Source: Rhizobium rhizogenes (lineage in GTDB: Bacteria > Pseudomonadota > Alphaproteobacteria > Rhizobiales > Rhizobiaceae). From it: DNA of 64,000 nucleotides. Every line of letters begins with the position of its first letter. Positions within the stretch are counted from its first letter, which is position 1. The DNA lies in assembly GCF_002005205.3 (NCBI RefSeq), contig NZ_CP019702.2, positions 1,988,001-2,052,000 on the forward strand, in the 5' to 3' direction. This document shows, one piece after another, positions 37,349 to 47,082 of this stretch. The notes beneath the pieces were generated by a model, which had not been told where the DNA came from, did no database searches, and was given only the letters and a program-made list of their open reading frames with translations. The position numbers and the translations under genes are program-made.

Positions 37349-37843
37349 GTGAAACAGTCTTCGCTTGATGCAGAAGGGCACCTTTCGCCCTATGACCGGC
37401 TCGCTGCGCTCGGCATCTCCCTGCCGCCGCCGCCGCCGCCAATTGCCAATTTCGTCACCCATGTGGTGGAAGGCAACATGCTTTATCTCTCGGGCCAGGG
37501 GCCGCGGGAAGAAAACGGCCATCTCTATGCCGGCAAGGTGGGCGCGGAAGTCGGGCTGGAAGAGGCCTATAATCATGCGCGTCTCACCGGCATCAATCTG
37601 CTTGCCGTCATGCATGAAGCGCTGGGTGATCTGTCGCGGGTGAAAAAGGTGGTCAAGCTGCTCGGCATGGTCAATGCCGTCAGCGATTTCCGCGATCACC
37701 CGAGCGTTATCAATGGCTGCTCCGATCTCTTCATCGATGTGTTCGGCGATGCGGGACAACATGCCCGCTCCGCCGTGGGTTTCGGCTCATTGCCGGGCAA
37801 CATCACCGTTGAGATCGAAGCCATCGTCGCGCTCAAGGGGTGA
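37349..37843 (+). CDS. RidA/YjgF-family protein (enamine/imine deaminase-like)
   Basis: A 164-residue RidA-fold protein, longer than typical (about 130) by an N-terminal extension containing PPPPPP. The C-terminal RidA signature is HARSAVGFGSLPGNITVEIEAIVAL, keeping the Arg and Glu needed for imine hydrolysis. The GTG start at 37349 has GAGG 7 bases upstream. RidA proteins often accompany PLP-dependent eliminases and hydrolyse their reactive 2-aminoacrylate-type products, fitting the SelA-like gene nearby. Confidence 0.87.
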   Translation: MKQSSLDAEGHLSPYDRLAALGISLPPPPPPIANFVTHVVEGNMLYLSGQGPREENGHLYAGKVGAEVGLEEAYNHARLTGINLLAVMHEALGDLSRVKKVVKLLGMVNAVSDFRDHPSVINGCSDLFIDVFGDAGQHARSAVGFGSLPGNITVEIEAIVALKG

Positions 37844-37849
37844 GGCCGT

Positions 37850-38686
37850 TTAATGGTTGCGCCAGCCCATCAGCTTTTCGATCCGTTCTGCCGAGACCCT
37901 GACCTGTTCGGTGTAATGGTTTTCGTCCGCCAGCACCTTCTGTTCCGGCAGCACGATGGAAATCGTCGCAACGCATTCGCCCCTGTTGTCGCAGATCGGC
38001 GAGGCAATGCAGGCGACGGCGTAATCGGATTCGGCGACCTGTATCGACAGGCGGTCATGGAAAGCTGCACCTGCCGATTGCGACAGGGTCTCCGGGTTGA
38101 TTTCCGCGCGGCCAGTGGGCGAGGTGCGGGCGCAGCGCTTGAACAGTTCGACACGCTCCGCCTCCGGCAAATGACCGACGAGCAGGCGGCCGGAGGCCGT
38201 CCAGTTCAGGGGAACACGGGTGCCGACGCGCGACGCGACCTGAAAATGGCTTGGACCATCGGCCATGGCAAGCACCAGCATATGGTCGCCATCGCGGCCG
38301 CAAAGCTGCACGGTCTCGCCCGCATGGCGGCACAGATCGTGCATTTCGTGGGTGGCGACACCCATGAAATCCAGCGAGCGGGCATAAGCAAGGCCATAAT
38401 GGTAAAGCCGCGCGCCGAGCCAGATATTGCCATCGGCATTGCGCGCCAGCATGTTCTTTTCGACGAGATCGTCAATGATCACATAGACGGTGGAAAGTGG
38501 TGCCTTGATGGCCTTGGCAATCGCGTAAGCGCCGGCTGGCGATCCGGTTTCGTAAAGGTAATCAATAACCTGAAGCGCACGGTCGATGCCGCTGACGCGC
38601 GAGCGCTTGGCCGTCTTCGCGTCCGGGTTTTCCTCCGTGGGAGACACGGCGGTTGAAGGCATTTCGTCCAGTCTATGGGCGTCCAA
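37850..38686 (-). CDS. IclR-family transcriptional regulator
   Basis: A 278-residue regulator with an IclR winged helix ([51 protein letters not shown]) and effector domain ([28 protein letters not shown] to [27 protein letters not shown]). The TTG at 38686 is chosen because GAGGAGCC lies just upstream; an ATG at 38662 is possible. It is embedded within the catabolic cluster and divergent from the SelA-like gene; a shared motif in both promoter regions suggests it controls them. Confidence 0.88.
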   Translation of the reverse strand: MDAHRLDEMPSTAVSPTEENPDAKTAKRSRVSGIDRALQVIDYLYETGSPAGAYAIAKAIKAPLSTVYVIIDDLVEKNMLARNADGNIWLGARLYHYGLAYARSLDFMGVATHEMHDLCRHAGETVQLCGRDGDHMLVLAMADGPSHFQVASRVGTRVPLNWTASGRLLVGHLPEAERVELFKRCARTSPTGRAEINPETLSQSAGAAFHDRLSIQVAESDYAVACIASPICDNRGECVATISIVLPEQKVLADENHYTEQVRVSAERIEKLMGWRNH

Positions 38687-38719
38687 TTTTGGCTCCTCAT
38701 GGGTTTTGAGAAGCTATTA

Positions 38720-38738
38720 CATTATTATGGCATATATG
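38720..38738. promoter_or_regulatory. Operator-like motif between iclR-type and SelA-like genes
   Basis: CATTATTATGGCATATATG lies in the 88-bp divergent region and resembles the motif at 32382-32398. Placement between the regulator and its likely target supports an IclR binding site. Confidence 0.5.
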
Positions 38739-38774
38739 TCGATGCCTATCGCATCGCAAAGACAGGAGAAAGAC

Positions 38775-39971
38775 ATGACCGAGGATATCAGAAGCAGGAT
38801 CGGCCTTCGCCCGGTCATCAACGTCTCGGGCACCATGACCTCGCTCGGCGCGTCGATTGTCGTTCCCGAGGCGGTTCAGGCCATGGCGGCCATCCTGCCG
38901 CAATTCGTTGAGATCAATGATCTGCAACGCAAGGCGAGCGCGATCATTGCAAGGCTGACGGGCGGCGAGGCCGGTTTCGTCACGGCGTCCTGCTCCTCCG
39001 GCATCAGCCTTGCGGTGGCGGGCGCCATTACCGGCAATAATCTGCTGGCTATCGAAAAGCTGCCCGATGTCGCGCCTGAAAAGAACGAAGTGCTGGTGCA
39101 GATGGGGCATGTGGTGAGCTATGGCGCGCCGGTGGATCAGGCAATCCGCCTCGGCGGCGGCAAGGTGGTGTTGATCGGGCAGGCGACATCAACCCATCGT
39201 TTCCACATGGAAAACGCCATCACCGAAAAGACGGCGGCGGCGGTCTATGTCGTGTCGCACCATGTGGTGAATTACGGTCTGCTGCACCTTTCCGAATTCG
39301 TCGAGATTGCCCACGCCAAGGGCGTGCCTGTTATCGTCGATGCGGCGTCAGAATATGATCTGAAGCTGTTTCTGGCGACGGGCGCGGATGTTGTCCTCTA
39401 TTCCGGCCACAAGTTCCTCGGCGGTCCCACTTCCGGCATCGTCGCCGGCAAAAAGGAACTGGTGCGCAATGCTTTCCTCCAGAATATGGGCATCGGTCGT
39501 GGCATGAAGGTCGGCAAGGAAAGCATTTACGGCGTCATGGCGGCGCTGGAAGCCTGGGAAAAGCGTGACCATGACGGCATTCGCGAGCGCGAAACCGGCT
39601 ATCTCAACCTCTGGAAAAAGACGCTGGACGGGCGCCCCGGCGTGACGGCGCTGATCGAGCCCGACCCGACCAACAATCCGCTCGACCGGCTGCGCGTCAT
39701 CATCGATGCCGAAGAAGCCCATATCACGGCATGGGACCTGACGACGGCGCTGGCCAGAGGCAATCCGCCGATCATTGCCCGCGATCACGAGGTGGAACAC
39801 CGTTATTTCTATCTCGACCCCTGCAACCTGCATCCCGGCCAGGAAACCATCGTGGCTTCCCGTCTGGCGGAAGAGCTGGATAAGGCGCGCGCCTCCAACG
39901 AGGTGATCGCCACACCGTTCGAAGACCGCAGCCGCCACCGTTTCGACGGCATGCTGCGCTGGCCGGACTGA
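38775..39971 (+). CDS. SelA-like PLP-dependent enzyme (probable ammonia-lyase or aminotransferase-fold enzyme)
   Basis: A 398-residue fold-type I PLP protein related to selenocysteine synthase, but shorter and outside any selenium context. PLP lysine is K213 ([14 protein letters not shown]) and the ring-pairing Asp is D189 ([10 protein letters not shown]). Start at 38775 follows AGGAG. Related proteins include DgaE-type D-glucosaminate-6-phosphate ammonia-lyases, and many sit next to COG3964 amidohydrolases, as here. The likely chemistry is alpha,beta-elimination or deamination of the deacylated substrate, with RidA removing the imine. The specific substrate is unknown. Confidence 0.82.
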   Translation: MTEDIRSRIGLRPVINVSGTMTSLGASIVVPEAVQAMAAILPQFVEINDLQRKASAIIARLTGGEAGFVTASCSSGISLAVAGAITGNNLLAIEKLPDVAPEKNEVLVQMGHVVSYGAPVDQAIRLGGGKVVLIGQATSTHRFHMENAITEKTAAAVYVVSHHVVNYGLLHLSEFVEIAHAKGVPVIVDAASEYDLKLFLATGADVVLYSGHKFLGGPTSGIVAGKKELVRNAFLQNMGIGRGMKVGKESIYGVMAALEAWEKRDHDGIRERETGYLNLWKKTLDGRPGVTALIEPDPTNNPLDRLRVIIDAEEAHITAWDLTTALARGNPPIIARDHEVEHRYFYLDPCNLHPGQETIVASRLAEELDKARASNEVIATPFEDRSRHRFDGMLRWPD

Positions 39972-39994
39972 GTGGAACGAGCGGGTGCGGCAGT

Positions 39995-40118
39995 TTTCTT
40001 CTCCCCGAGGGGGAGAAGTCCGCGGCAGCGGGATGAGGGGGCAGGGGTGCGATCTATCGCTGGCGTTGCCCCCTCATCCGACCCTTCGGGCCACCTTCTC
40101 CCCCTCGGGGAGAAGAAA
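39995..40118. repeat. Intergenic inverted-repeat element (124 bp)
   Basis: The ends TTTCTTCTCCCCGAGGGGGA and its reverse complement are followed inward by AG pairs and a second matched block (GATGAGGGGGCA / TGCCCCCTCATC), with unmatched sequence between. It resembles dispersed rhizobial palindromes and separates the PLP gene from the ATPase gene. Confidence 0.8.
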
Positions 40119-40174
40119 CTCGCGGTAACTGCCCGCCCAAGCATTGCAACCAGAATAAAGAAAAGGGAACGATC

Positions 40175-42006
<1,832 letters not shown>

Positions 42007-42010
<4 letters not shown>

Positions 42011-42636
42011 AGTCCAGGCATGTCCGACGTTGCGAAGGGGACGCGATAACCGCGCTTAAAACTTTCCCGCTGTCCAAGCTGGCGATACCACCGCTGTACC
42101 GCCGGAAAATCATCGAGATTGATTTTGTGGCGCGCGAAACGCGAGACCCATGGCCAGATGGCGATATCGGCGATGGAAAAATCTCCCGCCACATATTCCC
42201 GCCCCGTTAAACGGTCGTTCAATGTCCGGTAGAAGCGCTCCACATCCGCGGCAAAACGCGTTTCGGCAAAGGGGGCCTTTCCGGCATGATAGGTCAGGAA
42301 ATAATGGGCATAACCGAGTGTCGGGCCGAAATTGGCGGCCTGCCACATCAGCCATTCGGTGACTGTCAGTCGCTCGGCGCTAGAGGCGGGCAGAAGCCGC
42401 CCGGCCTTTTCGGCGAGATAGAGGAGGATCGCGTTTGATTCCGTCAGGACGGTGCCGTTGTCATTGTCGACGATTGCCGGAATTTTCGAGCCGGGATTGA
42501 CGCGGATATAATCGGCCGCGAACTGCTCGCCCTTTTCGATGTCGATGGCGTGGCTGCGATAGGGCAGGCCGAGTTCTTCCAGCGCAACCGAGATTTTGAG
42601 GCCGTTCGGCGTGATCCAAGTGTACAGGTCGATCAT
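42007..42636 (-). CDS. Glutathione S-transferase (YfcG/YghU-like)
   Basis: A 209-residue GST: thioredoxin-fold N-terminus (MIDLYTWITPNGLKISVALEELGLPYRSHAIDI), glutathione-binding NPGSKIPAIVDNDNGTVLTESNAILLYLAEK, and alpha-helical C-terminal domain. The TPNG segment places it near the nu-class disulfide-bond reductases YfcG/YghU. It starts 2 bp after the ArsR-type stop, with GAGG upstream, so the two are cotranscribed. The 3' end overlaps the ATPase gene's stop by 4 bp, convergent. A role in thiol or persulfide handling is an inference from neighbours. Confidence 0.88.
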
Positions 42637-42637
42637 G

Positions 42638-43003
42638 TCAGTCGAACATCGCCTCATCCAGCGGCAAGGCGCGACGGCCTTTCTTGCCCGTCACATCGGA
42701 AAGGTCCTTGTAAAGACCACGCAGGGTCAGAACCAGCTGGATAATGCGTGGGTCGGTGACACGATAGATCACCGCCTTGCCTTCCCGTGTGCCTTCGATG
42801 ATACCGGCGTCGCGCAATTCGGCGAGCTGCTGCGAAAGCGTTGGCTGCTGGATACCAAGTTCATATTCCAGTGCGGAAACGGACGCTTCCGTTTCCATGA
42901 GGTAACAGACGATGGCCAGACGGTTGGCGTTGGCGACAAGCTTCAAAAGCTCGCTCGCTTCCACCACGCTGCGGCAGATGAGATTGGAAACCGGTTTCGT
43001 CAC
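42638..43003 (-). CDS. ArsR-family regulator (BigR/SqrR-like)
   Basis: A 121-residue winged-helix protein: ASELLKLVANANRLAIVCYLMETEASVSALEYELGIQQPTLSQQLAELRDAGIIEGTREGKAVIYRVTD. The core (GIQQPTLSQQLAELRDAGI) is closest to the sulfide/persulfide sensors BigR and SqrR. Only two Cys exist: C33, aligned with the conserved sensor Cys (C41/C42), and C10; the C-terminal partner Cys is absent. It probably represses itself with the GST and the divergent sulfonate-type operon. Metal or sulfur sensing is not proved by sequence. Confidence 0.85.
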   Translation of the reverse strand: MTKPVSNLICRSVVEASELLKLVANANRLAIVCYLMETEASVSALEYELGIQQPTLSQQLAELRDAGIIEGTREGKAVIYRVTDPRIIQLVLTLRGLYKDLSDVTGKKGRRALPLDEAMFD

Positions 43004-43025
43004 AACTACTGGTCCCTGTTTCAGA

Positions 43026-43193
43026 CTATAAAAAAGTAAATTGTATGGCGATAAATTTCAATGGGTTGATGTCGGTCGTTTTTAGTCGGCTGCAGAATTT
43101 TTAAAATCTATAATATTAGTAGATTTCTCTTTTGCTTTCCGGCTGAGGATCGCCAAAACATTCCTCGAAAACACTCTATAAAAAAGTAGATTG
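43026..43193. repeat. Three copies of an AT-rich operator-like motif in the ArsR divergent region
   Basis: Copies: CTATAAAAAAGTAAATTG (43026-43043), CTATAATATTAGTAGATTT (43108-43126) and CTATAAAAAAGTAGATTG (43176-43193). All face the same way, in the 211-bp gap between the ArsR gene and the SsuA-like gene. The outer copies flank the region, each 22-23 bp from a start codon, consistent with repressor sites controlling both directions. Confidence 0.65.
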
Positions 43194-43214
43194 ATTGCGA
43201 AATGAGGTGTCGAC

Positions 43215-44081
43215 ATGAAAATCGGGGTCCATCCCAACAATCTGCATTTACGGCTCGCCCGGCTCTGGCCCGGCGCTTTCGAGCAATTTAATCCGGAATT
43301 CGTGACCTATCGCGAAGGACGCGATACGGCGGCTCTGCTGGAAAAGGGCGACATCCATTTCGGTGGCACTGGCTCGACGCCGCCCATTGAAGCGGATGCG
43401 CGCGGGCTTGCGGCGGTCTATATCGCCGCTTCCGCGCCGAGGCCCGCCAATGGCGCAATCCTCGTGCGGCGCGACAGTCCGATCCGTTCTGCTGCTGATC
43501 TCAAGGGAAAGCGCATTTCGCTGATCGATGGATCGTTTCACACCTATCTTCTGGCCCGCAGCCTGGAAGGGGCGGGCCTTGGTCTTGTCGATGTGACGCG
43601 GATTGAAAGCGGTGACAGCGACAGCCTGCTTGACCTCGTGGAAGGCCGTGCCGATGCCTGGGTAACGATGTCGCCACGGCTGGAAAAGGCCCTGACCCAT
43701 GAGGAGATCAGCCTTCTGGTCCGCTGCGGTTCAACCATTCCCAACCGCTCGCTGTTCTGGACACTGGTGCGTCACAGTATAGCGCAGGAGACACGACAGG
43801 CGATTGCGGCCGAACTGGACCGCGTCGGTCGCGCCGTCATGGCGGATATAGACAGGGCTGCGGCGTTGCTTGCCGGCGAACCGGGCAGTGAGGGTGATGC
43901 GGCATCCTGGGCGAAGGTGCTGCGCTCACGCGATCTTTCCGTGGTGCCCGCCACTGAAAATATCCTTGCCGAACAGCAGGAGGAGGCCGATACGCTTTAC
44001 AGGCACGGCCATTTCTCTTTACCGGTTCAGACCGGGCAAAGCCCGGCCCCGCAATCAGCCAGCGTCGGAGGCGACAGATGA
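43215..44081 (+). CDS. SsuA-like (NMT1-type) binding-fold protein without signal peptide
   Basis: A 288-residue periplasmic-binding-fold protein: starts directly at the first strand (MKIGVHPNNLHLRLARLW), with the SsuA/TauA motif KGDIHFGGTGSTPPIEADARG (about 45-65) and hinge ILVRRDSPIRSAADLKGKRISLIDGSFHTYLLARSL. There is no signal peptide, and an in-frame TGA at 43203 rules out an upstream extension. It is therefore predicted cytoplasmic, unlike transport SsuA. It overlaps the SsuD-like gene by 4 bp. It might sense or hand over a sulfonate, or have acquired catalysis as the related-fold desulfinase DszB has; unproved. Confidence 0.8.
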   Translation: MKIGVHPNNLHLRLARLWPGAFEQFNPEFVTYREGRDTAALLEKGDIHFGGTGSTPPIEADARGLAAVYIAASAPRPANGAILVRRDSPIRSAADLKGKRISLIDGSFHTYLLARSLEGAGLGLVDVTRIESGDSDSLLDLVEGRADAWVTMSPRLEKALTHEEISLLVRCGSTIPNRSLFWTLVRHSIAQETRQAIAAELDRVGRAVMADIDRAAALLAGEPGSEGDAASWAKVLRSRDLSVVPATENILAEQQEEADTLYRHGHFSLPVQTGQSPAPQSASVGGDR

Positions 44082-45205
44082 ATGTTTTCTGGTACATGTG
44101 CGCGCCCGACGGCGCCTATCCCTGGCAGCCGGAAGGCTCCCGCAAGGTCGATCTCGGTTATTACAGGCAGTTGGCGCTGGCTTACGATCAGCTGGGTTAT
44201 ACCGGCGCGCTGTTTGCCACTGGCGCGCATGATGTCTGGGTTCTGGCGGGCGCACTGCTGTCCCATACCGAGCGGCTGAAACTGCTGGTCGCCATCCATC
44301 CGGGCCTGATTGCGCCGACGCTGCTTGCCAAGATGGCGGCGACGCTCCAGGAGTTTTCGCGCGGCCGCCTGCTGATCAATGTCGTCTCTGGCGATGCGAA
44401 AATGCTCGGCGCTTACGGCATGACCATGCCGCATGACGAGCGTTACGACATGGCGGATGAATATCTGCAGATCTGGCACCGGCTTTTCGCCGGCGAGACG
44501 GTGGATTTCAAGGGGCGGCATTTCCAGACCGAGGGCGCGAAACTCGCGCTGCCGGTGGGGCAGGGCATAGAGCCACCGCCCTTGTGGTTCGGCGGTTCTT
44601 CGGACAAGGCCATCGACGTTGCGGCCAAACATGTCGAGACCTATCTCTCCTGGGGTGAAACGCCCGATCAGATCGGCGCGAAGGTCGATCTCGTCAAGGC
44701 GCGGGCGGAACAGCTTGGCCGCGAACTGGAATATGGCATCCGGCTCTATGTCATCGTGCGTGATACCGATGAAGAGGCCTGGGCAGCGGCGGCCGACCTT
44801 TACGGGCGCATGGATGAGCGCGCGATTGCCGCCAACCAGCGTTTTGTCGGCAAGACCGATTCCGTCGGCCAGCAGCGCATGACGGCGATGCATGGCGGGC
44901 AGAAACCGGAAAACCTGCGCGATCTGGAAATCGCCCCCAATCTCTGGGCCGGCATCGGGCTTGTCCGTCCGGGCCCGGGAACCGCGATTGTCGGTTCGCC
45001 GGATACTGTCATCCGCACGCTGGAGGCCTATAAGAAGGCGGGCGTGAACACCTTTATCCTATCCGGCATGCCATTGCTGGAGGAAGCCTTCCGCTTCGGC
45101 GAAAAGGTCCTGCCACGCCTCGATGTATCGCGGGAAGTGTCAGCGGCAAAACAATTCACCTGGTCGACCCTGTTCGACCGCGACCTCTCGGCCAAGGCCT
45201 CCTGA
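44078..45205 (+). CDS. SsuD-like FMNH2-dependent monooxygenase with altered active site
   Basis: A 375-residue LLM flavoprotein strongly resembling alkanesulfonate monooxygenase: SRKVDLGYYRQLALAYDQLGYTGALFATG, LLINVVSGDAKMLGAYGM, PPLWFGGSSDKAIDVAAKHVETYLSWGETP and TDSVGQQRMTAMHGG. R222 and R297 match SsuD Arg226 and Arg297. However the SsuD His228 position is Y224, the Tyr331 position is M331 and the following His is L333. E. coli SsuD Cys54 is also absent. Substrate preference or chemistry therefore probably differs. No flavin reductase gene is adjacent; SmoA at 19 kb or another reductase may serve. Confidence 0.88.
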   Translation: MNVFWYMCAPDGAYPWQPEGSRKVDLGYYRQLALAYDQLGYTGALFATGAHDVWVLAGALLSHTERLKLLVAIHPGLIAPTLLAKMAATLQEFSRGRLLINVVSGDAKMLGAYGMTMPHDERYDMADEYLQIWHRLFAGETVDFKGRHFQTEGAKLALPVGQGIEPPPLWFGGSSDKAIDVAAKHVETYLSWGETPDQIGAKVDLVKARAEQLGRELEYGIRLYVIVRDTDEEAWAAAADLYGRMDERAIAANQRFVGKTDSVGQQRMTAMHGGQKPENLRDLEIAPNLWAGIGLVRPGPGTAIVGSPDTVIRTLEAYKKAGVNTFILSGMPLLEEAFRFGEKVLPRLDVSREVSAAKQFTWSTLFDRDLSAKAS

Positions 45206-45233
45206 GCATGGTGCGGGAGTGGAGAAGAACAAC

Positions 45234-47066
45234 ATGACGGCAAGTCCGGCAACAACAATCGCGCAACGGCGCTTCGGTCCACAACGCGTGGCCGAACGGG
45301 CGCTTGCCGTTCTGGACAAGGCGCTGGGTGCGGTTGCCGCCGCCATCCTTGCGACGCTTCTTGTGGTGGTGCTGGTCAATGTCGCCCTGCGATATCTGTT
45401 CCATACCGGTTTCATCGGCGCGGAAGATCTGGGCATCTGGCTCAATGTGGCGATGATTGCGGTCGGCGCGCCGCTCAGCCTCAAGAGCGCTCTGGCCATG
45501 CGGCTGGATGTATTCGTGCGCTTCCTGCCGGAACGTTTTCATGCCCCAACCGAAGTTCTGGCCGATGCCTTTTCCTTCGTCGCAGCTCTCATCCTCGCTT
45601 TCGGCGGGGTGGAGATTGCGGCCATGCTGGGTGGCACATCGCCAACGCTTGGTCTGCCGGAATGGGTGCGCTTCGGTTTTCTCGGTGCAGGCGGCGCGCT
45701 GATCTTTGTCTATCTGGCGCTTCAACGGATCGGTGAAGGCAAGGCGCTTGCCGTTCTGCTCTCCGTCGCCATCGCGGTCGTTTCTTATGTCGGCCTGCCG
45801 GAACTGTTTGTCGATACGAGCCTGCCACCGAGCCTGTTTCTGGCACTCACGGCGGCCGTGGGGCTGGTTCTGGCCGCGCCGCTTGCCCATGCCTTCCTTG
45901 CCGCCGCCTATGTGGCGATCGCCTTCGGCAGCACCTTGCCGGAACCGGCCATCGTGTCCTCGACGGTGACGGGCATGTCGAAATTCCTGCTGCTGGCCAT
46001 TCCCTTCTTCCTGCTGGCCGGAAGCCTGCTGACGGAATCGGGCGTCGCCAACCAGCTGGTGCGTTTTGCCGCCTCCATGGTCGGCCACCGGCGGGCAGGG
46101 CTGGCGCAGACGACGCTTCTGACCAGCGTGCTGTTTTCCGGCGCATCCGGCTCCTCGGTCGCCAATGCCGCCTTCGGCGCTTCCACCTTCCAGCCGGAAC
46201 TGGTGAAGCACGGCTATCCGCCGGCGCAGGCGGGCGCGATCATTGCCGCTACCTCGGTGCTGGACAATGTCATTCCGCCTTCCATCGCCTTTCTCATCCT
46301 TGCAACGGCCACCAATCTGTCGGTCGGCTCGTTGCTGGTCGGCGGCTTCTTCGCGGGCGGGCTTATGGCAATCTGCCTTGCGGTGGCGATCCATCTCAGC
46401 GTGCGCAGCGTCGATACCCTGCCGCGCGCGACAGGCAGCGAACGCTGGCGTTCGGCCGTGGCCGCGATACCTGCCTTCGGGCTTGGCGTCATCGTGGTGG
46501 TCGGCATCCGCATCGGCGTTGTCACCACCACGGAAGCTGCGGCCCTTGCCGCCCTCTATACGCTGTTTCTCGGTTTCGGTTACCGGCTGGGCGCTGGCCG
46601 CATTTTCGCGACCTTCCGCCAGTCGGCGGGTGAGGCGGCGGCCATCGGTCTTCTGATCGGCACGGCGGGGCCTTTCGCCTTCCTGCTGGCGGTGGACAAT
46701 GTCTCCGGCCTCGTCACCGACTTTGTGACGCTTCTGGGCGGCAGCAAGATTGCGGTGCTCCTGCTCTCCAACCTCATCCTGCTCGTGGTCGGTCTGGTGC
46801 TGGATATTGGTGCGGCCATCCTGCTGTTCGGGCCGATCCTGCTGCCCGCTGCCGTGGCGGCCGGCATTGATCCCATCCATTTCGGCGTCATTCTCGTGGT
46901 CAATCTGATGATCCACGGCCTGACGCCGCCGCTCGGCATGCTGATCTTCGTGGTCAGCGGCGTCACCCGCATTCCGGCGACAGCACTTTTCCGGGCCGTC
47001 GTTCCCTACCTCGTCTCGCTTCTCGTTTCCCTCGCCATTTTGTGCGCCTGGGCCATTTTCTTCTAA
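45234..47066 (+). CDS. TRAP transporter fused DctQ-DctM permease
   Basis: A 610-residue fused TRAP permease. Residues about 25-190 are the DctQ-like four-helix part (ALGAVAAAILATLLVVVLVNVALRYLFHTGFIGAEDLGIWLNVAMIAVGAPLSL), and about 200-610 the DctM part (VTGMSKFLLLAIPFFLLAGSLLTESGVANQLV, GASGSSVANAAFGASTFQPELVKHGYPPAQAGAIIAATSVLDNVIPPSIAFLILA). Start at 45234 follows GGAGAAG. Together with the next gene it forms a sodium-dependent importer for an organic anion, likely the substrate of the SsuD-like enzyme. Confidence 0.92.
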   Translation: MTASPATTIAQRRFGPQRVAERALAVLDKALGAVAAAILATLLVVVLVNVALRYLFHTGFIGAEDLGIWLNVAMIAVGAPLSLKSALAMRLDVFVRFLPERFHAPTEVLADAFSFVAALILAFGGVEIAAMLGGTSPTLGLPEWVRFGFLGAGGALIFVYLALQRIGEGKALAVLLSVAIAVVSYVGLPELFVDTSLPPSLFLALTAAVGLVLAAPLAHAFLAAAYVAIAFGSTLPEPAIVSSTVTGMSKFLLLAIPFFLLAGSLLTESGVANQLVRFAASMVGHRRAGLAQTTLLTSVLFSGASGSSVANAAFGASTFQPELVKHGYPPAQAGAIIAATSVLDNVIPPSIAFLILATATNLSVGSLLVGGFFAGGLMAICLAVAIHLSVRSVDTLPRATGSERWRSAVAAIPAFGLGVIVVVGIRIGVVTTTEAAALAALYTLFLGFGYRLGAGRIFATFRQSAGEAAAIGLLIGTAGPFAFLLAVDNVSGLVTDFVTLLGGSKIAVLLLSNLILLVVGLVLDIGAAILLFGPILLPAAVAAGIDPIHFGVILVVNLMIHGLTPPLGMLIFVVSGVTRIPATALFRAVVPYLVSLLVSLAILCAWAIFF

Positions 47067-47082
47067 ATTTGGGGTTTCAATC

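Noticed and set aside
38775..39971. Annotation as selenocysteine synthase (SelA)
   Set aside because: It is shorter than SelA, has no selB/selC context and sits in a catabolic operon; only the PLP fold is shared.
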